DNA of 64,000 bases from Meconema thalassinum (GCA_946902985.2 OX336388.2:371429387-371493386), one strand, 5' to 3'; shown: positions 1 through 11,030, counted from the first letter of the stretch. The notes: generated from the sequence alone by a model not told the origin. A program made the numbers and translations.

Positions 1-649
1 GCCAAATAACATGGCATTTAGAACTGCGATTTGATGCAGCTTCTTGCGGTTTGGAGTAAAAACGTAGAATGCACTTTCTCAGTGCTGAAGCTCTCTGCTG
101 TTGCGTTTCCTGGTAGTTTCACTCATAAATGCAGATTAGGCCTGAAGTTTAGAAGGCCCCGGAGAAGGGCGGAAGGCACGAATGCCTCTCGCTAGTTGAA
201 GAAGACCGTAGAAGGTTTGAAGAAGGAATGCTGATGGAGAGCAAAACGCCGCCACTTAAATAATAACATCATGGAAACGTCTGGAAGCCAAGCTGGCGGG
301 CGATGATTGGCCAGGGCAAGCTGTGACGTCAGTCATACAGGAAGGCAGCAAGCAAGTCGACACCCTTTTCAGTATGCGAGCGTAAGCTGGAGGCGCATGA
401 CCTATTAACACGCTGAGGTAAGAGTCTTAGATATATATAGAGAGAGATTAAACACTAGTAATAAACATTATAATGTTAACAGAAATGAATAAGTACATAT
501 GTTTTCGTTCGGTGGTCTCAAAAGCATTTAACTGACAAATGCGGCACAAAAGAAAAACGCACTATAAACATCACGAAAGTGATCAACAGGTAGGTTGCTT
601 CTTCATCTCAATTTTCATCTTTTACTACCGGCACTGTAATAATAACAGA
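1..649. other. unassigned sequence
   Basis: I see no convincing coding region or named repeat here. There is a short AT/AG simple stretch near 430-450. The sequence leads into the LINE fragment that starts near 650. Confidence 0.5.
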
Positions 650-1194
650 AACAGTTCTGAAGAGAGGAAATGTCGCATTGGAAAGGCGAGGAGTATTTTC
701 AACTCCATGAGCTCAATTTTCAAAAGCCACGATCTTACCATGAACACCAAACTACGGCTCCCCATGTGCTATGTGTTCTCAGTTCTCTTGTATGGTGTAG
801 AAACATGGACCCTTACAAAGGCTACCATTGTTACACTTGAAGCCTTTGACCTATGGCATTATAGAAGAATACTGAGAATATCATGGATTCATAAAGTTTC
901 AAATCAAGAAATTCTATGCATAGTTGAAAAAAGACCAGAACTGATCAACATCATTAAATGTCGTAAACTACAGTACCTTGGTCACATTATGAGGAATCTA
1001 CTACAAGGAAAAATAGAAGGAAAGAGATCGCCCGGCAGAAGGAGAATTTCCTGGCTCGATAACCTTAGAATCTGGTTCAACAAAAGCTCTGAAGAATTGT
1101 TCCGAATTGCCACAGATAAAGCCAGAATAGCCATGCTGATCGCCAGCGTCCGAAACGGACAGGCACGCTGAGAAGGAGAAGAAGAAGAAGAACT
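650..1194 (+). pseudogene. 5'-truncated non-LTR retrotransposon (LINE), C-terminal end of reverse transcriptase
   Basis: The + strand frame ending at the TGA 1169-1171 reads the classic C-terminal tail of insect LINE reverse transcriptases. It has LLYGVETWTLTK, then a WHYRRILRISW segment, KLQYLGHIMR, a GKRSPGRRRISWLDNL stretch and a final RNGQAR. The catalytic palm and the endonuclease lie upstream in such elements and are missing, so this is a dead 5'-truncated copy. The stop is followed at once by a GAA-rich simple tail (about 1172-1193), as expected at a LINE 3' end. The family assignment rests on motif recognition only and the exact clade is not resolved. Confidence 0.85.
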
Positions 1195-1396
1195 GTAATA
1201 TTGTTAGGCCTACTCATGTATTTAGAACAGACGATCGCAACCTGCTGCTCGCGAGCACCTCGGTGCTCTTTAAATGAAGTTGGTGCTCTCGTCATACGAG
1301 TAAAAACTTACTCGCGAGCACAAGCTCCCCTGAGATCCTTTCTTCAATTCAAATTCTTTTGCACGAACCTGAATAATAATGTGTTTATTACAAGTG

Positions 1397-1758
1397 CTTG
1401 CCACGGTGGGTGAGTGGTCGGTCTACTAACCCCAAGCTTGCAGGTTCGCTCCTGGCCGTGGTAAGTTATTTTTGAAAGGCGGCAAAAATTACGACACCGT
1501 GTCATACATTGTTGGCATGTCCAAGAACCCATTTGAATTCAGTAGGCCGTGTTCATAATGGCAAAATTAATCTCGGGGAGTTTCCGCCATCACAAAGTTC
1601 CTCATTTCTCTACTAGAAAGCGCTATAGTGTTCAAGGAGCTTAGGTATCTAACCTCCTTGACTTTCATAGTGCTTCAAGGAACAACGAAATTCGACATGC
1701 AAGCTACCCTCTGGGTGTCAAATAACAAAGCTTGCACCTGGCACCCGAGGCCATACTA

Positions 1759-1804
<46 letters not shown>
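1397..1804 (+). repeat. tRNA-headed SINE (family A, copy 1) with ATT microsatellite tail
   Basis: A pol III-type head carries a box-A-like TGGGTGAGTGG and a box-B-like GGTTCGCTCC. The body is repeated almost word for word at 59023-59384, including the GGCGGCAAAAATTACGACAC block and the CAAGCTACCCT block. Two long matches over about 360 bp define a family. This copy ends in a perfect ATT microsatellite at about 1757-1804. The short open frames in it have no protein significance. Confidence 0.85.
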
Positions 1805-1806
<2 letters not shown>

Positions 1807-2609
1807 AAGTTATTACTGTCAAAGATTTTATCATTTTGTGAAATAGAATTTTAACCTATGGTAAAAGTAATTGGGCATCCCTGGTTTATGATTAACACGA
1901 AAGATACTGATTCGACTAGACTTTCCACACGTAAATATATCTTATCTGCATGAGTCATGCAAGCAGTTGCAGCATTTTGGCGAGCGGTGAATCTCTAGCT
2001 ATTTCAGCACTTCTGAGGTAGAGATATATTCTTATTATTACTAGCGGACCCGTGCGAGAACTCTTGCATGTGTATAAACCACCCACCTGGGTTTACTGTT
2101 ATGGGGGGCTTCTATAAATATAAACACACTTTTCAAAAAATTGTCAATATTTATTTCATCACTGCTGCTGGTTGTACAATGGGTTGTGTGTGCCCCATGT
2201 GTACAGACTACCCGCCCGGCCCTAGTGCTATGCGGGCTATACGCGACACAATTCTGGCAGGGGCTATCGTCTTGTTTATTTCTTTAAAAGCACTTTATAA
2301 ACAAATAAATATAGTTCCGTTGACTTTTCAAGAAATGCAATATTTTTCCTGTACTATTGAGACGATATGGAAGATTTTGGTAGAAACCACACCTTCTAAC
2401 TCCCTCTGGTTTAGGAGTTTGAGTTTTGTGGAACATACACCTTAGCGTATCTACCGTATATACAGTTTATAGATTATTATATTCGATTTAATGGTGATCG
2501 AGCACTTGGTATGGCATGAGGGTGGAGCTCACAGTCTCAAAAGGGTTGAAAACGCCTGATTCAGAATAATTACAACATATAGTTAGTTATTGGGGTTTTA
2601 AGGGGCGGA
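1805..2609. other. unassigned AT-rich sequence
   Basis: No gene is supported. A 125-codon open frame at 2068-2445 has no recognisable domain. The motif TAGCGGACCCGTGCGA at about 2042 looks like the terminus of a dispersed insect repeat, but I found no second copy in the window. A fragment GGGGTTTTAAGGGGCGGAAC at 2592-2611 recurs in similar form at 15152-15171. Confidence 0.35.
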
Positions 2610-3433
2610 ACATACAGTTGTCATAAAAATGTTCGGCACAAATTGCAGTACACATTCCTCACACGTAGACAAAATAATTATGTTATATGAACATCGGTCT
2701 GGAAACGCTTTGTTTCCATGTTATATCTCATTGTCTCCAACTCATTAATCATTGGAAACACACAAGAACAGAACGTTAGAATCATGAGGAACATGCACTG
2801 TTGGTTACGTCCGGTTACGTTGTCATAATCGAAGGTGCACCGCCAGTGTTTTGTTTTACATGGCCCTGTTACCATACGACATACGGCATTGCTTGTTTAC
2901 AGCTGTGCGACAAAACATGTACTGTACAATGGAGCACCTCATCATTTTAGTGTTAATGTCCGTCGGCTTCTAAATAACAGATTCGGTGACAGATGGATAG
3001 GTATATAGAGGTGGACCAAGTGCCTGACGTCCACGTTTAGGCTACTTGTGGGGTCATTTGAAAGCTCTTGTGTATCGAACCCCAGTACAAGATGTTCAGA
3101 GTCTCCGTGCCTGTATTATTGAAGGCTGAGAAACCATACGCAATACTCCCGAGATACATCAGCGTATCCGAGATTCACTACGTCGGCGGGCTGTTGCATG
3201 TATCAATGCACACGGAGGGCATATTGAACATCTCCTGTGAGCAAGAATTGCATGTGGTATGCTCGTACGTTCCGTTCTTGTGTGTTTCCCATGATTAATT
3301 AGTTGGAGACAATGAGGTATACCATGGAAACAATGCGTTTCCGGACCCATGTTCATATAACATAATTTCTTCGTCTACATGTGAGGAATGTGTCCTGCAA
3401 TTTGTGCCGTACATTTTTGTGACACCCTGTATA
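2610..3433 (+). mobile_element. Tc1/mariner-superfamily (IS630-like) element remnant with long inverted repeats
   Basis: About 165 bp at the left (2612-2775) is repeated in inverse orientation at the right (about 3265-3432). Examples are ACAAATTGCAG and TTATGTTATATGAACAT on the left against their complements on the right. The outer right end reads as ATACAGGGTGTCACAAAAAT on the reverse strand. A transposase C-terminus (next entry) sits just inside the right inverted repeat. The middle of the element is deleted. The TA-rich borders fit TA target duplication, but the left border is too diverged to prove it. Confidence 0.65.
2958..3240 (+). pseudogene. C-terminal remnant of an IS630/Tc1-mariner-type transposase
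   Basis: Across frameshifts the + strand reads a LLNNRFGDRWIG-like segment. It continues with a degraded copy of the region that usually reads SPDLTPLDFFLWGHLKALVY, then VYRTPVQDVQSLRACIIEG, and ends with GHIEHLL before the TGA at 3238-3240. This order is the C-terminal third of the transposases that go with elements carrying a GGTGTCACAAAAA-type terminus in insects. The frame changes at least twice and stops interrupt it. No catalytic first or second aspartate region remains, so the protein is not functional. Confidence 0.65.
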
Positions 3434-3673
3434 ATCATGTTGGTTTAAAAATCTAGTTCAGTTCCAAGTCCAGCGTTGTGAAGTCTGTGTGGGTCTAAAC
3501 GAGAATGTAACAAGATGTTCAGTAAAGAACATATAGCCTACTTTCTCCTAAATGCATGGGTATAGTTCTTATAACTCTTTGTCCATTTCAAGGAGTAGTC
3601 TATAATTGAATGTTGGCTGTAGTAGCTTGTTGAAATACAACGTGCTATACGGATATTATACGTTGATTGATTG

Positions 3674-3985
3674 AATCCTCGCCTGAATTATATATGCACA
3701 CACTAATACAGTCATCACAATAACACAGGTTATCAGACAAAATTCGACACTCACCCAAGTACACGGGGCTAAATGACCATTATGCCCATGCATCTCAAAT
3801 GAAACAAACACAACAACATTTTCTTACCCAAATTATTCCTCGCATAGAAGTACACACACTAGTAAGCCTACAGACATCACAGTGTCACAGGTTATCAGAC
3901 AAATTTTACACACACCCAAATACACGGCACTACAATACCATAATGCCGCAAAGCCTCTAAAGAATCAACAACAAAAGCAACAGCA
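3674..3985 (+). repeat. two consecutive SINE 3' tails (shared tail type B)
   Basis: Two similar 140-150 bp blocks (3674-3820 and 3832-3985) contain a CACACACTA...ACAG(T/A)CATCACA segment, GGTTATCAGACAAA, CACCCAA(G/A)TACACGG and an A/C-rich end. The same block occurs at 6850-6985 and 11510-11665 on +, at 24183-24310 on -, at 55826-55972 on +, and at about 57262-57375 on -. In two of those places it is attached to a tRNA-like head, so these are 5'-truncated SINE copies. Confidence 0.75.
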
Positions 3986-4340
3986 ATAGACTCTACCGCG
4001 GATCAAGGACAACAAATTTTAATTGCTGTAGTCTAGTTTTGAAATACATGTATATGGTGTTCTAAGTGTTCTATATAATATTTTCCATTGCAAATACACA
4101 CTATAAATATGCTTAACATTATAACTTGTGAGTAGTTATAAATCAATAAGTTCAAAAGAATCAAGTAAAAAAAATGAACCTGGTTGGATTTGATCCACGT
4201 ACCTCTAGATTATGAGTCTAAGATGCTACCACTACTCAACACACGCTCAGTACTAACACCAGGTTAACAACTGGTTTACTATAACTGCATAACATATTTT
4301 ATCTTGGAATGAACGATTTCTGCCGTTTTATAAACCATTG
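3986..4340. other. unassigned AT-rich sequence
   Basis: No coding region is seen. A short tRNA-like head fragment may lie near 4185-4235 (GATTTGATCCACGTACC), but there is no body or duplicate to support it. Confidence 0.35.
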
Positions 4341-4836
4341 TGTCACCTCCGTAGCGTAGCGGTCAGCATGGTTAGCTGCCACCCCGGAGGTCCTGGATTC
4401 GATTCCCGGCTCTGCCACGAAATTTGAAAAGTGGTATGACGACTGGAACGGGGTCTACTCAGCCTCGGGTGGTCCAAATGAGTAGTGGGGGTTCGATTCC
4501 CACCTCAGCCATCCTCGAAGTAGTTTTCCGTGGTTTCCCACTTCGTCTTCGGGCAAATGCCGGGATGGTACCTACTGTAAGGCCACGGCCGCCTCCTTCC
4601 CTCTTTCTAGCCTATCCATTCCAAATCTTCCCTTCCCATCCCTCATGAGGCCCCTGTTCGCTTTGCAGGTGAGGCCGCCTGGGCGAAGTGCTGATCACAC
4701 CTCCCCAGTTGTATCCACCCCGACCAGATGTTCCAAGCTCCAGGACACTGCCCGTAGCGGCGGTAGTGGGGAGTTCCCTCGCTGAGTCCGTGGGAACCAC
4801 CAACCTAGAGGGTAAATCGACTAAATAAAAAAAATA
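4341..4836 (+). repeat. tRNA-headed SINE, about 490 bp, with A-rich end
   Basis: The head has a box-A-like TAGCGTAGCGG and a perfect box-B-like GGATTCGATTCCC near 4393. A second GGTTCGATTCCCACCTCAGC block follows at about 4490. The middle block (TGGTTTCCCACTTC, CGGGCAAATGCCGGGA, AAGGCCACGGCCGCCTCC) is shared with the SINE at 11331. After that block the two copies diverge completely. This one has a unique C/T-rich tail and ends in AAATAAAAAAAATAT. It is a SINE and not a functional tRNA gene. Confidence 0.8.
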
Positions 4837-5501
4837 TAAACCATTTATTACTAAATATGTATTATTTTGTTCAGTACATTCCTAAAATAATATAAACCTA
4901 CGAAGTTACTGAAATATGCACTAGCGAGCAAACATTAGCCTTCATTTTGACCCAACGGGACGGCACGGCTCAGCACGATATGGCACTGTCAGCCTGAACT
5001 GTTAGTCACTGCTACGGTTACATATTCTATTATAATATGCTAATACGCTACCAATTACCTTCTTGAGGACAGTTGAAATCTCCCTATGTACGATGAGTGG
5101 ATTTGGTGAGGCCAGGCCTTGTTGAATCATAAGTTGCGGTTAGGCTATAATACTTTCATGATTCATACATCCACCATCTTGAAACTATTTGGCTGTTGAC
5201 CTTGTGGTTTTGGGAAAAATACACTTCCCACATTAAGGTATATTGTTGCAAATTTTGGTACAGCTCGGATAATAATAGGTTAGTCGTAATTTGATTTAAG
5301 CTTTGAACATTTCGGTGGCCGCCATTACGTTTCCGTCAAGTTGACGGCGATATAAAACATGACACTGAAATGTCCTTTGTTAGTGCTACCTTTGTACCAA
5401 ATTTCGTTCAATTTGGTTTCGTCGTGTTTGAATTGATAGCGGGGGACAGTTATACACACAGACTGACAACTTTTGACCCGTGTAGATCTCATAAGTCTAC
5501 T

Positions 5502-5534
<33 letters not shown>
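4837..5534. other. unassigned sequence ending in a 31-nt poly(T) run
   Basis: No gene is supported. The block at about 5310-5490 (CGGTGGCCGCCATTACG, TACCAAATTTCGTTCAATTT, ACACACAGACTGACAACTTT) has the wording of 3' ends of many insect retroposons, and a similar wording occurs at 12100-12260. The uninterrupted T run is 5504-5534. The phenylalanine- and lysine-rich open frames there are artefacts of the homopolymer. Confidence 0.4.
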
Positions 5535-6447
5535 CAAAAATCGAAAGTAGGCCATGTCTCGTTTATCACAGCATGCGTATGAGAACGTATCAAATCTAAA
5601 TCTCAAATCACAACCTTCGGAAGAACTTTGCTGCGGAGTTGCAAGGTTTCAAACATTATGTCACGTTGGAACCGAATTCTGAGCCCTCGGCAGGCAAGAA
5701 ATAAAGTAGAAAGCAATTAATGCATGATAGCACAGACCTGTGCGAACTCAAGGGCTTGAGGTGAAGGTAGTGGAGGGGGTTACTGCTGCTGTGCTACTGG
5801 GAGCGAAACAAAACTTCTTATTATAGCTGCTGCCACACTAAGTTTAGAGAGTGACGTTTCGTCACTTGAGATCTTAACTCGCAATACAATACAGTTACCA
5901 AGAGCTGACGCGAAAACTTCCGTACCAAGGAGCGAAGTGAACATTCCTCCCCTACCAATTACGCTGAAGCGCATGGACTCGTCCAAATACGAAATTCGCT
6001 GTGTGTGCAGCTGAGGTATTGCGCCATCAGGTATTTTAGTAAAGCGCTCGAGATACGCAGTCGAGTTCCGTAAAGCGTGTGCGGATGATTCACACAACAA
6101 CTGAAGTTCAGCAGGTTATCCAGTCGATGGTTTCCGCCATGAGGGATGATGGGAAGCTGACTGAGTGCTTGATGCTGTTCAACCACGTCAGATAAGAATA
6201 AAGCATGTCGCTGCAGGAACTACAATAATAACATACAGTAGGCTACGTATTCATGTGGCTCTGAGGCACACGTAAGTCGTCATAATACAATGGGATGGCA
6301 TCCAGACCTAAAGGTGGGTAAAATAATGCACCATGTATAAAATACACACAATCATACATGCTATGTAAAAGTACATCATTTAATTAATTAATGTCCCCAC
6401 AGCAGAAAGTGATGTTTTATAAGATGGTTTTCAAAACACACTAGGAT
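5535..6447. other. unassigned sequence with one short shared block
   Basis: No coding region is convincing; the - strand open frames at 5780-6186 have no domain I recognise. Positions about 6290-6350 (CCAGACCTAAAGGTGGGTAA, then CACCATGTATAAAATACAC) match 11233-11290 almost exactly, so a short piece of an unnamed repeat is present. Confidence 0.35.
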
Positions 6448-6459
6448 CACCATAAAGTG

Positions 6460-6985
6460 GGCGGCTTCGGTGGCGTAGTCGGTAGCATGCTGAGCTTCTA
6501 TGCCCAAGATAGCGGGTTCAAACCCGGCCGAAGCCGTCGGATTTTTTAAGAGCGTTAAAAATCCCTCAGTATGCCTTCCTTCGGAGGGGAAGTAAAGCCG
6601 GCGGTCCCATGTCATATATTTATGGCATGTTAAAGATCCTTCCACTAATTGCACCTGTGTGAAGCTAAATTGGATAGGTTATGAATGTAAACAACGCTCT
6701 TAGGTTTCTATGTTCGTTGCCAAGAGCCGACTACGGCGGCATCTAGTAGCTCAGTCCTGAACTTGGCCTAGTAGTCGTTGACGGTGGCGATTGGCGGCAA
6801 AAGTAGGAACTATTTGAAAAATTCTTAGTTGCAGTACTTAAATTAACAAACAGATAACACACACTAATACAGTCATCACAATTAACACCGGTTATCAGAC
6901 AGATTCTACACACACCCAAAGTACACGGGGCTACATGACCGCGTTGTCGCAGCCCCTAAACTTAAGAACCAACCAACCAACCAAC
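6460..6985 (+). repeat. full-length tRNA-headed SINE with type-B tail and 12-bp target duplication
   Basis: The 73-nt head (6463-6535) begins GGCTTCG and ends CGAAGCC, so its acceptor-like ends still pair. It contains GGGTTCAAACC as box B and GGCGTAGTCGG as box A. A unique body follows, then the shared type-B tail from about 6850, ending in CAACCAACCAACCAAC. The 12-mer CACCATAAAGTG flanks it on both sides (6448-6459 and 6986-6997), proving one retroposition event of about 526 bp. The same SINE occurs in reverse at 24183-25930. The T-arm does not pair well, so it is not a working tRNA. Confidence 0.88.
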
Positions 6986-7645
6986 CACCATAAAGTGATA
7001 AAACTACCTTTAAGTTTTCAATAATAGCCCAGTCATTTGGTGCTCAGAAGTGCCTGTTTCAAAAAAAAAATTAGGGTAGAAGGTTTCTCGACGGATTCTT
7101 ATGTTTATCGGTGTGCTGAATCCGAATCTGAAGTTTGCCAACAAAAAAAATGACGGCTTCACTGTGAAAATCGCAAAAAATCCTAAAAATTTCGGACTTT
7201 TTTCACAAAATCGCTTATAAGATGAAAAATATGCAACCTAGTGAATTTCTCATTATTTACAAAATTAAAGTAGACAAAATTTCTTTCAAAATGCACTGGG
7301 CACTTTTAGTTTTTGAGTGCAGGGTATCGCCGCTAGAGCGCGCTGAAAAAGAGCGGCGTTTTGGCACTTAGGCAAAAACGAGAGAAACTCAGCCCTAACT
7401 AGCCCCAGACACTTTCTATTCGTGTTTCCTCCATTAATACGTGTTTTATTCATGTTCTAGGCTGGTAACATGATTGAAAGTTCGTTGGAAAAAAAATTGA
7501 TAAATTAATATATTCAAGTTAAGTCCATCTGAACTTATCCACCTAATGGTAAAGTGTGAAAGTGATGAGGTGAGTAATGTAAAACAGTTTTTGTGATTTT
7601 TCACTCAACATCTCACCATGTCACACATATCTCACACATTCCTAA

Positions 7646-8110
7646 TAGCCCAGTCAAATGGTAGTCTTGTCCAAAAAAAATTAGGGTAGAAGGTTTCTCG
7701 ACGGATTCTTATGTTTATCGGTGAGCTGAATCTGAATCTGAAGTTTGCCAACAACAAAAATGACGGCTTCAAGTGAAAATAGCAGAAAAAACTAAAAATT
7801 TCGGACTATTTTCACAAAAACGCTTATAAGTTGAAAAGTATGCTTCCTAGTGAATTTCTCATTAGTTACAAAAGTAAAGTAGCCAACATTTCCTTCAAAA
7901 TTCACTGGTCACTTTTAATTTTTGAGTGCAGGGCACCGCCGCTAGAGCGCGCTGAAAAAGAGCAACTTTTTGGCACCTAGGCAAAAACGAGAGAAACTCA
8001 GCCCAACTAGCCCCAGACGCTTTCTCATCATGTTTCCTCCATGAATACGTGTTTTATTCATGCTCTATGGTGGTTACAAGATTACGAAGCCCTTGAAAAA
8101 CATTGCCCAC
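7646..8110 (+). repeat. second, internal copy of the element's left terminal repeat
   Basis: Directly after the outer left inverted repeat the sequence starts again with TAGCCCAGTCA at 7646. It repeats about 460 bp of the outer repeat in the same orientation (for example TTAGGGTAGAAGGTTTCTCG at both). The internal copy is also preceded by TAA. No equivalent second copy exists at the right end. The block is either a tandem duplication of the terminus or a relic of one element inserted at the end of another. Confidence 0.8.
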
Positions 8111-8441
8111 GGAGTGGTAGGAATTCATAAAGGACCGATCAAGCCGTTTTATTATTTATTTAAAAATTAAATTAAATGAATATAATGAAAAGGAATGTAA
8201 TTGCAATTAACTATTATTACATTACAATTGATTTCAATTCTTTAATTGACCTTCCTCCTTTTTTGGCCTTGATGGAGCAGCCTCCGGTTACCGATCAGAA
8301 GGTCCCGGTTGATCGCTACCGGTCGGTAACTCCACTGGAAAAGGAATTGTACAAATTATTGTCCACAATACTTTCAGGTGTCGAGTTGGAAAACTGTTCG
8401 AAACCCAGTGAAATAGGGTGTATTACAAACAGGCAGTTTAC

Positions 8442-9480
8442 CTTCTGCTGAAGTCTCCGCTATCGTCGTTGGTGATTCGACCGAGATGGAATCGTCAGGA
8501 TCCTCGGACAACTCTAAAAAAGAAATCGTACGAATACATTAGAGGGTGAAGTAAGCAGACCGCATTGGAATAAGGTGGTGTACAAACATGCTATTTACCT
8601 TGTGCTGATGTATCCAGGATTGTAGGTGGTGACTCAACCGGAGAAGGGTCATCAGGGCCACCTTCATTGTCGATGTCGCATGAGTTGTCAAGGTTCAGAC
8701 AGTTTCCCTCGCAGATGGTACAAAGCCTAGAGCAATATAGACCCACACGTCGACAACCGCAGGTTCTTCGAGAGTCGCCTTTGCATTTGCAAGAGACCTT
8801 GCAGAGAAGCTTGTCAGGAGCTGGGGCCTTAGCTGTTCTCGTGGGGGTGAGGCCGTTCCTCGATGACTTCCACCCCCACTGTTCTGGGTTGAGCTGATTG
8901 TCAGCCACTGCTGGATCTGGTGGTAAACTCGCAGAAAGTGCTCACGGGCTGCAGCTTCAGTGGGAGGGATCGAGGCCATGTTTCCGATGACTTTATATGC
9001 TGTACTGAGGTACAGCTTGTACCTCAGTTCGTTTAGACGAGTGGTATGGTGGTCACCACCATATAAGGCCACTAGAAATTTTTCGCCAGCATTCACTAGC
9101 TCCTCGACTTGTGCTGTGGGTCCATGTAATGCTCATGGTAGTTTACAAGATCTGGGTTCTTCTTGAGGGTCTTCAAGAATTTCGTCTTACTCTGGTTGAA
9201 CATGGCGGATGTGGAGTCACAACCACTGACAGCGTGGAGGAATAAAATATGATGGCTCAGGGGCTCCTCTAGCGAGCTGCCAGGGATATATAGCGTCAGT
9301 GGTACTTTTCCTTTTCCTGGTTTCAGGAAGAACACGTTAGGAGAAGTGCGGATGCCTATCATGATGACGAGAAGGTCAACATCTTCTCCCACCACTGCAA
9401 CTGTGCCATGCGTGTAAGCTATGGATTGAGCCGTTCTTATGATCAGGGCATCAGCATCCTCAATGGCTTGTCATGATTCA
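8442..9480 (-). pseudogene. XPG-nuclease-like / Cys-rich transposase of the 7025-10494 element, broken
   Basis: Reading the - strand from about 9480 down, the frame gives EDADALIIRTA, then GEDVDLLVIM and LFLHAVSGCDSTSAMF. This order resembles the catalytic aspartates and the GCD turn of XPG/FEN1 I-region nucleases. After a frame change near 9096 come a helical stretch and RVYHQIQQWL. After another near 8900 come EQWGW and a Cys cluster CKCKGDSRRTCGCRRVGLYC. A splice-donor-like GTAAAT follows at 8598. A further small exon-like piece (8442-8513) is bordered by TTTTTTAG and GTAAAC. The N-terminal part of a full-length protein is missing. I recognise the motif order; the transposase role is inferred. 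Confidence 0.6.
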
Positions 9481-10693
9481 ATCCCTGCCTCACTCAGAGG
9501 AGCTCTGTGAATCTACTCTTGTTCTTGTCGTTTGAAAGAAAGTTCGAGTTTGATCATCCAGAGGCTCCTCACAAATTGCACATTCACGACGCAACATTTT
9601 CGTCCCTCACATATTCACTAATATTAACATTAGTTCACTTGAAAACACTGAACGAACGGCAGAAATCAGAAGAAGAACGCTTAGCAGTCCCACGAGGAGG
9701 AGAGAGCAAACTAAACTAAACCCGAATGGCAGAGGAGTTGGCCGGAGGCATGTAGGGGGACCTGTCAAGGACAGATGTGTCGGCAAAAAAGGGACCCTTC
9801 CTATCGAGGGCTTGAGGGTGAACATTTCACACAAAGGGGAAACGACTCCGGTTTCACACTATCAATATATTAAATATATCTCTTTAGGAATGTGTGAGAT
9901 ATGTGTGACATGGTGAGATGTTGAGTGAAAATCACAAAAACTGTTTTACATTACTCACCTCATCACTTTCACACTTTACCATTAGGTGGATAAGTACAGA
10001 TGACTTAACTTGAATATATTAATTTATCAATTTTTTTTCCAACGAACTTTCAGTCATGATACCACCATAGAACATGAATAAAACACGTATTAATGGAGGA
10101 AACACGATTAGAAAGTGTCTGGGGCTAGTTAGGGCTGAGTATCTCTCGTTTTTGCCTAAGTGCCAAAACGTCGCTCTTTTTCAGCGCGCTCTAGCGGCGA
10201 TACCCTGCACTCAAAAACTTAAAGTGCCCAGTGCATTTTGAAAGAAATTTTGTCTACTTTAATTTTGTAAATAATGAGAAATTCACTAGGTTGCATATTT
10301 TTTAACTTATAAGCGATTTTGTGGGGGAAAATCCGAAATTTTTAGGATTTTTTGCGATTTTCACTGTGAAGCCGTCATTTTTTTTTGTTGGCAAACTTCA
10401 GATTCGGATTCAGCACACCGAAAAACATAAGAATCCGTCGAGAAACCTTCTACCCTAATTTTTTTTTGGTCAAAACTACCATATGACTGGGCTATAACCG
10501 GAATATCTATTTGTGTTTGTAATTAATCAGATTTGTTTATTTACTAAAGCGTTTCACTTTTCTGTAGCATGTGGCGTTCACTGCTACTGTCTACTCTCAA
10601 CAAAACAGCGACCAACCTCGCGATTTCAGATTCCTTCACAGGACACGAGTTGAAAATGAGGTAGCGCTATAGCCCAGTGTCGGGCTCTATTTG

Positions 10694-11030
10694 CCCTTTC
10701 ACGAATTGATTGCCGGCGGTCGAGGTGGGAACTATTCTCTGTTTAGTTGTGTCACACATCACTCTGCTTCGTTGACAGGTACAGTCGCGCGAGTAGGATA
10801 TGACTCAGCTTCAGTAGCTTCAGTTATCGTTTAACTGTCCGTGGTGGCATGAGCTCCTGTGACGCTTATCTGCGCTTCTAAGACAGGTAGCGCGCGCAAT
10901 GCTGCTTGACTTATGTGCAGACTGCACTCTGTCATCACGGTGTCCTCCGCTTCACCCCGCGGGGCTCCTGCTACAATAATCGACAAACACTGGCACAGCC
11001 ACGCTCAGCGGCAATCAAATCGTGAATGGG
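10694..11030. mobile_element. MITE-like element, copy 1 (about 340 bp)
   Basis: The ends are imperfect inverted repeats: CCCTTTCACGAATTGATTGC at the left and GCAATCAAATCGTGAATGGG at the right. The whole block is present in inverse orientation at 54013-54346, with long shared runs such as GACAGAGTGCAGTCTGCACA. It has no coding capacity. The short inverted ends, small size and two dispersed copies fit a non-autonomous DNA transposon. The parent superfamily is unknown because no clean target duplication is visible. Confidence 0.7.

Larger units (their letters stand above)
7025..10494 (-). mobile_element. Academ-like DNA transposon with about 610-bp terminal inverted repeats
   Basis: The left end TAGCCCAGTCAT is mirrored by ATGACTGGGCTA at the right end. 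Similarity continues inward for about 610 bp (7025-7645 against 9885-10494), ending at CACATTCCTAA / TTAGGAATGTG. The trinucleotide TAA directly flanks both ends (7022-7024 and 10495-10497), so the target duplication appears to be 3 bp. The inside carries a broken - strand gene with an XPG-nuclease-like region and a Cys-rich motif. A 3-4 bp duplication together with an XPG-type nuclease is the published signature of the Academ superfamily; that assignment is my inference. All coding parts are frameshifted, so this copy is inactive. Confidence 0.65.

Noticed and set aside
1628..1846. Open frame with a run of isoleucines
   Set aside because: It is the ATT microsatellite at the SINE tail, not a protein.
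2068..2445. 125-codon open frame with hydrophobic stretches
   Set aside because: No recognisable family, no splice context, and AT-rich repeat-like surroundings.
5325..5606. Open frames with poly-Phe or poly-Lys
   Set aside because: They arise from the 31-nt T run; no domain is present.
6463..6535. Possible tRNA gene (73 nt with pairing acceptor-like ends)
   Set aside because: The T-arm pairing is poor, it continues into a SINE body with a retroposon tail, and target duplications flank the whole unit.
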